From: Phanerochaete sordida | Taxonomy: Eukaryota; Basidiomycota; Agaricomycetes; Polyporales; Phanerochaetaceae | Length of the DNA: 64,000 bases | Assembly (NCBI GenBank): GCA_019973155.2 | Contig: BPQB01000001.1 | Location: forward strand, 1,612,001-1,676,000 | Direction: 5' to 3' | Shown: piece after piece, positions 24,269 to 33,330 of the stretch | Layout: the number at the start of each line of letters is the position of its first letter | Numbering within the stretch: position 1 is the first letter of the stretch | Notes under the pieces: model-generated | Database searches by the model: none | What the model was told of the DNA's origin: nothing | What the model saw: only the letters and a program-made list of their open reading frames with translations | Position numbers and translations under genes: made by a program

Positions 24269-24295
24269 CAGGGGGCGTTGCCGATTCAGATCTCT
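24269..24295 (-). repeat. 27-bp repeat, copy 1 (inverted to 26773-26799)
   Basis: On the minus strand it reads agagatctgaatcggcaac followed by gccccctg, identical over 27 bases to the plus strand at 26773-26799. The similarity extends a few bases beyond (gtttc just before it). In both copies the frame reads RSESATPP preceded by a D.F residue pattern, so it may be a short decayed coding duplicate or a transposon end. Confidence 0.5.
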
Positions 24296-24554
24296 TGAAA
24301 CAATCCGCGTAGCGACCCCATGGTGGTCTTGGGCCAGGGGTCCTCAGGAACAGCGCCATATCCAGTAATTCTATCAAAGAAGCATTACGAGCGCTCACAG
24401 TCTCGCGTACTCCCAGCTTCAGTTGTAAACCCTTGTGCATAATCTCGCAGGTCTGTGAGCATACTTCCTGGTCAGCATGATAAATCTCTTACCATAGCTC
24501 ATTTTTTTGGCTATAGTCTTCGCACATTCGCATTTCTGTGACGTACTTGCACCC

Positions 24555-24935
24555 TCAATGTACAATCACTGCGTAAAATGGATTGAAATCGGGCGTGGAT
24601 TCGTTGAGAGATACCTCAAAGCTCCAAGGTATCTCCGACCCCGTCATTCCTCGAATATCATACCCACGGATTCGCAAAAAAAAGGTACAGGAGTTTACGG
24701 ATCCAACTCTGAATCCATGAGCTATCGCGGTGTGCGACCACATAAGACTCATATGTAGCCTACGTAGTCTCGGCACCGATACCTCCCGGTGCAGGACGTA
24801 TCCGCATGCATATTTCAGCTGCGCCAAAATGAATCCACGCAGCGATGGTAATTCAATTTCATCAAGGTACATAGATTTCGAAATCGATACGCTATCCTGG
24901 GCCCATCTGCCATTCGCCGATGCCCCCAAGCCCAC
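24555..24935 (-). pseudogene. Possible F-box/LRR-like fragment
   Basis: An open frame of 126 codons with amphipathic leucine spacing (LDEIELPSLRGFILAQLKYA, VSVPRLRRLHMSLMWSH) that resembles the LRR-like part of Agaricomycete F-box proteins. No F-box, no start context and no continuing exon are visible. This is a resemblance only. Confidence 0.22.
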
Positions 24936-24944
24936 GGCGTGAGT

Positions 24945-25164
24945 CTACGGCGACGTCCTCCGCGACAGTACCCCAGCTCGTCTGGCTGGGCTTCTGTAGA
25001 GCGCGAACATCACATTCTGACGCAGGAAACCTGCAAACTAGGTGTGAGAGAAAACCTGTACAGTCAATACTGAAGCTTACATCACGCTCCGTCCTATCCT
25101 TCTCATCCGAGTCCTTCATCGCGCTGTCGAGAGCAAGGCGCTGCGGCGACGTGGGCGGCGCCAT
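24945..25164 (-). CDS. Possible small protein, about 51 residues
   Basis: MAPPTSPQRLALDSAMKDSD begins at 25164. A plausible intron (GTAAGC donor after ERTERD, acceptor CGTCAG) joins to NVMFALYRSPARRAGVLSRR and a stop at 24945-24947. The splice sites and the sudden rise in GC favour a real short gene, but no family is recognisable. An upstream minus-strand frame from 25512 (MASVARRPRPLLAMRG) may belong to the same or a neighbouring transcript. Confidence 0.3.
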
Positions 25165-26772
25165 CGCTGCGCTGGGCGCACGCAGACGCGAGGCTGGCGA
25201 GCACGATGAAGAGGTGTGTGAGCGTGTGCTAGGCGGCTGCGTCTGGAGCTGAGCTTGGCTTGGCTTGGCCAGCCGTGGTTAAGGCTGCCGTGACTGTACA
25301 CCAGCGCGACGCGCGGGAGGCTGCCCACCGGCGCAGCAATCTTCACTCTCCCGACAGCTGCAGCTGGAGCAAGCGCAGGTGTGTGCGCTGCAAATGGGTG
25401 GGTTAGTGCCGCTGCGCCGACGAGAGTGAGAAATGAACGTACCGTGTGAGGACCCTTCCGCGTCCCGCGCATCGCCAGCAGCGGTCTTGGACGCCGTGCC
25501 ACACTCGCCATGTGATGCATTATTCTTGAGGTTGTCCGTGTATATTGCACTCTTGACCTCGAACCCTGCAGCACGGCAGGCCCGCCTGCCAATGTACGCA
25601 TGATATCAGCAGCAGAGTACAGTGCAACACCTGGCGCACCTTTCTCAAGAGCCTCCTAGATCGTCTGTCTACGGTCCGGTGGTTCCTTCGACGTCAAGGT
25701 GCGCCTGAAAGCGAAAGGAGAAGAGAAGGTACACGGGAAAGTGAGGGCGTTCATGGCAGTGGTCCACGTCGAGGGAGTGACCAAGGTCCTCGACAATGAG
25801 CCCTCGTTGCACAGGGTGATAGGATACTGACCGTAGTATAGGTAGCCAACAAAATCATTCGTATTCTAGGTCGTAGGCCTGGGAGAGTCTGACGCGCAGC
25901 CAATCGATTAAGTAGCAGACCAGGCGATTTCATATACCACGAAGGTTTCATAACGCGCGCCTTGATGTGGTTTGCGTGTCTGCACCTCTGCCACAGACGC
26001 GCCCGAGGGTCGGTAACCTAGCACATGTTCACGCAGGACACCTAAACTACGATCCGATTCACACAAACTCAATAGCGAAGCATTGCGTATCCACGCAGAG
26101 AATATTTTTCAACAGACGCAGTGAATGTGCGACCGGCGCCCTGCACTCGGCCCCCATGGGGTCGAAGCCGTTCCCTACCGCCTCCCGCGACCCCACAATC
26201 GCCGATATTGTCATGCGTGACAAGATGACCGACTCATGGCAGGTACCCGTCCCGATTCCCGAACGCCATAGGGAAGCGGCTCGAGATGGCTAGCTGCAAT
26301 AACGTAGACACAAGGCAGATGGGCAAGCGGATGTTTGCTTCCAAGCTGTGTTGGCTCTCTGCACATGTCCATCTCCTCCGACATTATCCGGGTGTTTGTC
26401 TAGGAATGAGTGCCCGTCCGCTTGTGGTGCGCCCCCGCGGCCTACTACTACTGGCTACGAGCACAATCGTCTTTTCGGACAGGCACATATGATAATACCC
26501 ATGCCCTCCGTGATGCAGGAGAGCTCGCGAGTGGGTTTGTCTCGCTAGCCTACTGTCCGCGCATTTACATGATCAAGTACTCAAATTCACAACCCTATGC
26601 ATGTCGAATACACAACTAGATAACCCACTGTCTCTGCCTTTGCTTTTCTGAGCATCCGTGAGACAGACCATACGCCTGCATGCGTCATACGACTTGAAGA
26701 TGAAGACCTGCGTCGCAGAGAGGTATTCGGGGTCCTACTTCGGCACCTGGCAGCTGCCAGCAGACGGTTTCC

Positions 26773-26799
26773 AGAGATCTGAATCGGCAACGCCCCCTG
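26773..26799 (+). repeat. 27-bp repeat, copy 2 (inverted to 24269-24295)
   Basis: Exact plus-strand match to the minus strand of copy 1, about 2.5 kb away, lying just past the 3' end of the Rdx gene. Confidence 0.5.
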
Positions 26800-26873
26800 G
26801 GGAAACTTGCGCAGAAACCACGTACAATACAGCTCCGAAGTCGTAAAATACATGAAGACATCTTTGGGGCACT

Positions 26874-27523
26874 TCAGGCCTGAGTCTCGTGCTTCTTGTC
26901 CGAGTGTCCGAGTGACTTTCCAGGTTGTACACGGTCTCTTATGCGTTGCTTCTATATCACATATAGTCAGGAGGCGTGTCGCTTACATATTTGCACAGCA
27001 TACGCACCAGGACCTTCAGCTCAGGAAACCCGCCCTCCACTTTCCGGTCCCAAATTAAGGTTGGTGCCTCCTCGGCCAAGGTCAACCAAACGCGAAAGCG
27101 GCCGCCTGTTGCCTCGGAGTTCTGAGGAAGTAAGGTGATACACCTGATGGACGGTGTGGGGAAAGTGAGCATAAGCTCTGTTGATACCCATGTGGCTCGA
27201 TGTTGCCTGAGCATTGTGGTCAGTCAGCTCATCGGAAGCGCGACATGTAAGACATACCATCGACACTGTCGGTAACAATACGCTTTCAGTCACTAGTATT
27301 TAGACCTATAAAAGCGAGTACGCACCCTATCACAAAACTCGATTACGATATTGGGGGTGGGTAGGGGAGCTGGAGGAACGAAAGTAGCAGGACTCAGGGG
27401 ATCTTCGAGCGCGGCGTTCGCAGCTTCCTGCGGGGCCTGCTCAGCTTGAGCTTCCTCAGGTGGCTGCTGAGACGCATCGACGTCGTCCTGGCGGCATTCT
27501 ACACAGTCCTGGCCGCTCGACAT
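26874..27523 (-). CDS. SelW/SelT/SelH-type Rdx family thioredoxin-like protein
   Basis: A short redox protein of the Rdx family. After a Pro/Glu/Ala-rich N-terminus (residues 1-55) comes NIVIEFCDR, joined to C-R-W and then to HRATWVSTELMLTFP, giving the family CxxC motif as C-D-R-C (Cys form, no Sec). Later blocks are RFRVWLTLAEEAPTLIWDRK, EGGFPELKVLKQRIRD and GKSLGHSDKKHE, typical for the family end. Exons: 27523-27326, an 8-nt micro-exon 27265-27258, 27206-27008, 26951-26874. Introns lie between them (27325-27266, 27257-27207, 27007-26952). Without the micro-exon the second Cys is lost and the frame breaks. The gene is divergent from PCH2 (225 bp between starts). The role in thiol redox is inferred from family. 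Confidence 0.85.
27258..27265 (-). other. 8-nt micro-exon of the Rdx gene
   Basis: The exon tgtcgatg sits between a CGACAG acceptor and a GTATGT donor. It supplies Cys-Arg and two bases of Trp, completing the C-D-R-C motif. Both flanking introns have ordinary fungal lengths (60 and 51 nt). Confidence 0.75.
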
Positions 27524-27748
27524 GGTGAAGGAAAGGAGGTGAAAACGTATGGGGTGGACTTGAGCGAAGATGATGACTGAGCGCCGACCGCGCTTACAGC
27601 CGCCTTGACGCGGTCATACCACGCGACAAACATGCGACGCGTCCCTCGGGTTAGGGTCGCTCATCCAGCGCGTCTCGAATAATCGCGTGTCTGTTCATCT
27701 TCTGCACCACCACCGCGACATCCTGCAGCCACAAGACCTCAAAGGACC

Positions 27749-29676
27749 ATGGAGCACACACAAAATAGCATGATGGGCATCGAGGGCCAGCAGCCGCAGT
27801 GGCCTGTGCACAGTGAGTGGTCCAGCAGACGCGGCGGGAAGGCCAACCACGCTGACTCCAGCTTCCAGTCGAAGTTCGCGTGAAGCAGGACGCCGTTGCG
27901 CGTTTCGACACCATCAGATACTACGTACAGCAATACATAGCAACTTCGCTCTCGCACATCTATCTACCCTCCGTGCTCCAAGGCTGGGAAGACGTGCCTC
28001 TGCTGTCGTCCTCAGTCGAACGCATATATGCGTCGGAATCGCCATGCCCGTCTCCCTCTCTGCCCATAGAGCACACTGTGCTTCAGATACATGTCTACCA
28101 ACCGTCGGACTCGGATGCATTTGACGAGCTCGCGACTGGAAGTGGCCGTACCGACGGTGAAGAGGTCATGGCAGCTAGCGTCTGCGAACTCCCCAGTTCG
28201 AACTGGGAGGGCCTGTGGGAGAGCCTGATATACTCTGGCGATATCAAGACCAAGCTACTGAACTACATATACGCCACTGTAGTCTTCAGTGACGCTGATG
28301 TGGACTGTAAGTCGCAGAACCCTCTCATCTCGAGCTCGACTTACACTTCGCAGTCAACGTCGTCTCATGGAACCGCGTCGTCCTATTGCATGGCCCACCA
28401 GGGACGGGAAAGACGTCTCTCTGTCGCGCTCTCGCGCAAAAGCTTTCCATTCGTCTGTCCGACAGGTATGTAGGTGAATACTGTGTATTGGACACAGACT
28501 GACTTGCCCAGATATCCAAATTCGCGTCTACTCGAGATCAACTCTCACTCACTTTTCTCTCGTTGGTTCTCTGAGTCCGGAAAGCTCGTTCAGCGGCTCT
28601 TTAGCACTGTTACGGACATGGTCGAAGACGAGGACACATTCGTGGTCGTGCTCATAGGTATGCGAGCTTGGGAGCATGAGCCGCTGGGCTGTTCTAATTC
28701 TGCGCGACTTTGTAGACGAGGTTGAGTCGTTGACGTCTGCCCGAGCCGGCGCTATGGCAGGTACAGAGCCATCCGACGCCCTTCGGGTAAGTTCAAGTGA
28801 TGAAGATATCGTATGTCGAGGCTGACGCGTTGCGTAGGTCGTGAACGCCCTCCTAACCCAGCTAGATAAGCTGAAACATCGCAAGAATGTGCTGGTCATG
28901 TCCACGAGTAACCTCGCGAAAGCTATAGGTTTGACTCTTCTCATCTTCTAAACATAATTCATCCCCGCTAATTGCGTTTATACAGACTCAGCGTTCGTGG
29001 ATCGTGCAGACATCATTCAATATGTTGACCTACCTCCACGCGATGCCATATATGAGATTTTGCGAAGCTGCCTATCAGAACTCGTCGGGAAGGGGATCAT
29101 CAGCGAAATCGTTAGCCGTCTCTGATTTTGTGCCCCTGTTAGACCCTGACTCCATCGGCAGGACGTTCCGAGCTTGACACAAGCAGTTCTATATGAACGC
29201 ACCTCGACGTTCTCACCACCAGCACGGTTATTAAATGCTCTAGACCCTGCCGATTTGTCTCGGTCACTTGCCCTGGGACAAGATCCCCCCTCAGAACAGC
29301 CAGCTTCTGCATCGAATGCATACGACCAGCGAGATAGGTCCAGACAGGTCGCTTTGAGACTACTCGGCCTCGCAGAGAAATGCCGGGTAAGACCCTTTCC
29401 GATTGGACACACCTCATTTAGTCGTACTCACGTTTGCGGTGCCTTCAGAAACAAGGGATGTCCGGCAGGTCATTGCGTCGCCTGCCCGTACTTGCGCACG
29501 CAAGGTATATTGGAACTATGGCGATGTTACCGCCTACATCTCTCAGCCCCCGCACGAATGGCACTTCTGGCAAGAATCATCAGAAGGGCCCTGGAACAGA
29601 CGTTTTGGTGTGGTTGAATGCGATGGAAAATGTGGTGGATGGACAAGCAGTCGAGCGAGAACATCTGGGCCATTGA
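27749..29676 (+). CDS. PCH2: Pachytene checkpoint AAA+ ATPase PCH2 (TRIP13)
   Basis: A hexameric remodeller of HORMA-domain proteins in meiosis and the spindle checkpoint. The N-terminal domain ([20 protein letters not shown]) leads to [12 protein letters not shown]. The AAA core has Walker [10 protein letters not shown], Walker B VVVLIDEVES (split by an intron after I), sensor-1 STSN and the arginine-finger region [27 protein letters not shown] near the C-terminus is a TRIP13 hallmark. The first intron is 27813-27868; later introns fall after VD, SD(R), VVVLI, ALR, KAI, ISEI and EKCR. The ATG at 27749 is the first in frame; one at 27770 is possible. It stops with TGA at 29674-29676. Confidence 0.92.
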
Positions 29677-29877
29677 AGGTCATCCTTCTTTACCCTGTAA
29701 CACTCTTGCCACCTGCATGTATGTTGAGCACCGGCGTTGCCCAGTTCATTGACCTTTGAGGCCTGTGAGCGAAGTCCGGAGAGTTGACAAAACATTTATT
29801 TTCCGAATTTCTGACTTGCCCGAATAATTCACGGAATCCGCCACAACGCGCGCCTAACTCACTTCACCAGGCCCGCG

Positions 29878-30420
29878 ATGTTGTCCAGCACCCTCCGCAC
29901 CGCCGCCCGCCGCTCGTGCGCCTCCCGGCGGCACGTCTCGACGAAGATGACGGCAAAGTCGAGCAAGCTCGCGTCGGTAGCCGTGCCCGCGCCGACGGCG
30001 CTGCCCGAGGCGAAGCAGCGCGCCCTGATCGCGCTGTACCACCAGGCGGAGACGTTCATCACGCCCGAGAACCTCGAGGCCGAGATCGACGAGGAGTTCA
30101 TCTACCGGCCGCTGCGCCACCCGGGTGGCCTCGAGCGCGAGGTGCTCCTGCGCGACCTCCGCTCGGACCTCGCCTCCCGCCGCATGCTCCCCAAGGTCGG
30201 CGACGGCAAGGCCAGCATGATGCACTCGCGGACGCAGGCGCAGGCGGCGGACTCGTATGCGTGGAGCGGGCAGAAGGCTCCCCGCGATATCCGTGTTATG
30301 AACGCGCTGCTGGGCTTGGAGGACGTCCACAAACCTGGTTTGGAGATTCTGGAGGAAGAGGAGGAGCGGATACAGGAGCACATCCGGAGAGACAAGAAGC
30401 AGTCGAAGCGACAGAAATAG
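29878..30420 (+). CDS. Small probable mitochondrial protein, unrecognised
   Basis: Intronless, 180 residues. The N-terminus (MLSSTLRTAARRSCASRRHV) is Arg/Ser/Ala-rich without acids, a good mitochondrial presequence. The body is charged and helical: RALIALYHQAETFITPENLE, EEFIYRPL, REVLLRDLRSDLASRRMLPK, DIRVMNALLGLEDVHKPGLE, with a Glu-rich then Lys-rich tail (DKKQSKRQK). The length, charge and lack of catalytic motifs would suit a mitoribosome or respiratory-assembly factor; I cannot name it. It follows PCH2 on the same strand. Confidence 0.7.
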   Translation: MLSSTLRTAARRSCASRRHVSTKMTAKSSKLASVAVPAPTALPEAKQRALIALYHQAETFITPENLEAEIDEEFIYRPLRHPGGLEREVLLRDLRSDLASRRMLPKVGDGKASMMHSRTQAQAADSYAWSGQKAPRDIRVMNALLGLEDVHKPGLEILEEEEERIQEHIRRDKKQSKRQK

Positions 30421-31038
30421 GTGCGCAAATATCTTCTTGTGTTGCGACTGGACCTAAATTTCGCTTCTGCTTGTGCAGTTGCTTCAGTCTGCGCATATCC
30501 ATACAGCTTTCCCAAGAAATTGTCTGGCACGCAGGATATCCCCCGCCTATTCCCTGTCGTCCACAAGCTTCATCCACTCGTCTAAAACACATACCGGCTC
30601 ATAGAGGGATGTCGGTACTCGCTTTCGCATTGCTATTCTATTCCATGGTCGTTCCGGTCTTCCTTGTGTCTTGAGGTCTGCTCTTTGCGCTCGCTTTGAC
30701 CTTATATCCAGCTTGCTACCAAACGAACTTTGGTGCTGCGAACAATCTTTCCGACCCAGCTTCAGCAGTCAGGTAAGCCACGGAATGGACGGTGTCAGTA
30801 CTTGCTCAGACTCTTCGAATAACAAGCGTCGCAGGCTCGTCTACTGTGCCTTATGGTGCTAATTAGCTTGTGATCGTCGTGGTCGCTATCACACCTTCTA
30901 TTAATTGCAGGGCGTTTCTTCAGCCCCACAAGCACAAAACGGAGGACGCGTAAGCCCGCGTCTTGCACAGTTACCACCACCATCTGAGAGTAGCCGCAAC
31001 TGACGAAAGCGAAAACATCTACCTCGTCCATAATAACC
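30421..31038. other. Intergenic, no gene seen
   Basis: 3' flank of the mitochondrial protein gene and promoter of the UCH gene. Only short random frames. Confidence 0.5.
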
Positions 31039-31838
31039 ATGGCCATGTACAAGGTCGACGGCCGGATGCGAAAGTGCTTCTATCCGCTCGAGTCGCATCC
31101 CGATGTCTTCAACGAGGTGACGCACGGGCTCGGCGTGTCGCCGTCCCTCGTCTGGTCCGACGTGCTCTCCATCGACGAGCCCGAGATCCTCGCGATGACG
31201 CCGCGCCCCGCGCTTGCGCTTGTGCTCGTGTTCCCGTCGACGCCGACGTACCAGGAACAGAAGCGCGAGGAAGACGCGGCACGCGAAGCATACACCGGCT
31301 GCGGCGCGGACGAGCCCGTGGTGTGGTGGAAGCAGACGATCTACAACGCGTGCGGGCTCTACGGCATCCTGCATGCGATCTCGAACGGCCCTGCGCGGCA
31401 GTATATCCGTGCGTCCTCGCCCGTGTCCTTTATAACGAGGACGAGTGCTGATGGCTGCATGCAGAACCAGACACGGTTATCGCAGGCCTGCTCGAGAAAG
31501 CTGTGCCGCTCAAGCCGGAAGAACGTGCGCTCGTGCTCGAAGGCTCGCCCGAGCTCGAGAAGATCCACACCGCCGCGGCGATGAAGGGCGACACCGCCCC
31601 ACCTGCGTACGAGGCCGCCGAGACACTGTGCCACTACACGTGCTTCGTCACGTCGAGCAAGACGGGGAATCTGTACCTCCTCGACGGCGACCGCAAGGGC
31701 CCCATCGACCTGGGCGTGAAGCTGCCGGAGGGGGAGGACATGTTGAGCGCGCCTGCGCTCGAGGCTGTGCGTGCCTACCTGCAGAGAGAGGATAATCTCA
31801 ACTTCAATCTGCTGGCGTTGGTGAAAGAGGAGAAGTGA
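31039..31838 (+). CDS. YUH1: Ubiquitin C-terminal hydrolase, UCH (UCHL3/YUH1) family
   Basis: A cysteine deubiquitinase that trims small adducts from ubiquitin or Nedd8. The active-site block is KQTIYNACGLYGILHAI with oxyanion Gln99 and catalytic Cys105. The His is in CHYTCFV and the Asp in YLLDGDRKGPID, in the correct order. Two exons, 31039-31408 and 31465-31838, joined in frame through QYI|QPDTVIAGLLE. The segment between Cys and His (LLEKAVPLKPEERALVLEGS) is the crossover loop region, with the typical short length of the UCHL3 group. Identification is secure; specificity is inferred. Confidence 0.92.
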
Positions 31839-32266
31839 AAGGGGTTTCCTAAACATTTGTATGAGTACAACGCAGTACAAGCGAAATCGGGATGGATCCT
31901 GGAACGAGCTCATGCTCAGCAGAGCCTGCTATACTTAAGCCGTACGCAGCAAGTCGTTCTGCCGCACGTACTCGTATGCTTTTCAGCCTTGTTGAGCCGG
32001 AGGTATCTTGCATTCGTGGATGCACAGTGACTAAGTTACGTGCGGAAGAGTGCTGCCTCAGTCGGGAGATTCTGGAAGTGACTCCAACGAAGAGACCTGC
32101 CTTACGCAGCAGCCAGTGCAACAGCGATTCTTTCCACGTGGCAGGCGCCGACGATCAATTCGGTTCCGCATCACTCATTTTCAGAATTTCAGGTCGTCTC
32201 AGGCTCGCAGCTCGCGCTCTTCCCCCACACCCCCCACATCGACCACCACCACCACCACAGCACACG
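31839..32266. other. Intergenic, no gene seen
   Basis: 428 bases between two plus-strand genes; ends in a CA/CCA-rich leader just before the ATG at 32267. Confidence 0.45.
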
Positions 32267-33009
32267 ATGGCAAAATCCACACGCTCGAAGGTCAAGCGTG
32301 CTTTCCGCGCCAAGAAGCGCGAGGACAGTGTCTACGCCGCGGTCGAAGCTGCACGGCTCGCCCGCCTCCACGACAAGCTGCGCGGTATCGCCAGCACCGA
32401 CGCGGAGGGCGATGTCAAGGTCGAGGACGCAGAGGACTTGCACGACGAGGCCGCACCGGGAGGTTCGTACTGGACCTTTTGGCTCGGTATGCTCGACCAC
32501 GAGGACATTACGCCAGACGCTCTGGCGGGACTGTCCCTGGCGAGTCAATGCGTTGCGGGGCTCTGATAGAGGCAGATGGAAAGGGGGATTATAGTGGAAG
32601 AAGATGAGAGCCCCGTAATGCAAAGCTCTGGTGCCAGACGTTTTTCTCGAGCCAGATGCTCACCTATCCCTTCTCTGCTGCAGATGATGCCCAGGGCGAC
32701 ATCACCACACAACGAGAAGGTTCGCTTCGTGCTCTTGCACACATACACCCCATCTCACATCCAATTCCTTTTCCTTCCCCCGTCACACCCACCATATTTA
32801 CAGGCGAGGGCATGGAAGTCGACGGCGCCGCACCATCAACAAGCACAGAGCCAAAGCGCATATCGACGCACGGCCCACGCGGCTCACGCAGAGAAGAGTG
32901 GCGGAAGGCGAACGGCCTGCCCGTGCGTGGCAAGTCCACGGGCAAGGTGAACCGCCAGGGCCTCCCCGTCGCAAAGCGGAAATCTGGCCGCTCGCACCGC
33001 AGGAGATAG
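32267..33009 (+). CDS. LLPH/YBL028C-like nucleolar protein (DUF2423)
   Basis: The N-terminus MAKSTRSKVKRAFRAKKRED is the DUF2423 signature shared by yeast YBL028C and animal LLPH, small basic proteins linked to pre-60S ribosome biogenesis. Three exons: 32267-32462, 32684-32719, 32804-33009. The last exon carries HGPRGSRREEWRKANGLP and the basic end KRKSGRSHRRR. The first intron is 221 nt, four times the local norm, and if retained would add a 30-odd residue hydrophobic tail and a stop, losing the basic C-terminus. Product about 145 residues. Confidence 0.82.
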
Positions 33010-33330
33010 TCGGCTTGGGAGGAGTTCGTTTCCGCTTGTATCGTTCTGTTCGTCGCATTCTCGCTCAGGTTTCTTCACGATTGTAATGTATGTCGTCGCA
33101 CCTTCTCCATCTGCATCTCGTTCTTCGCTCATCCGCATGTGCACGCAAGCAGCAAAAAGTATCTTATCATCTCGGAAAAGCGAGTTTTCGGTTACAAAGA
33201 GCGGAACCAGTCCTGCGTGGTCTTGACGCTACGCCATAATGAACGTGAACTATGTGTGACATCGTAAGTTAAGTCTACTTCCCCTCTGCTTCTGACTGCT
33301 CTCCAATCGCAGCGTCAGCGTCTCGTCCAA
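33010..33330. other. Convergent 3' flanks
   Basis: 321 bases between the stop codons of the DUF2423 gene and the 7TM-like gene; T-rich, nothing coding seen. Confidence 0.45.

Larger units (their letters stand above)
23827..26873. other. Gene-poor stretch with degraded fragments
   Basis: About 3 kb without a secure gene, the largest such gap between B and C. It is less GC-rich than the neighbours and holds short broken frames, a 27-bp inverted pair of repeats (24269-24295 and 26773-26799), a possible F-box/LRR remnant and a possible small gene, listed separately. A 108-codon plus frame at 25967-26293 (ends PERHREAARDG) is open but matches nothing I know. Confidence 0.45.

Noticed and set aside
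25967..26293. 108-codon plus frame in the gene-poor stretch
   Set aside because: Open but unmatched and without splice structure; mentioned in the region note and not called as a gene.
30963..31451. Frames overlapping the UCH gene in other phases
   Set aside because: The UCH frame holds the complete catalytic Gln-Cys-His-Asp set; others are shadows.
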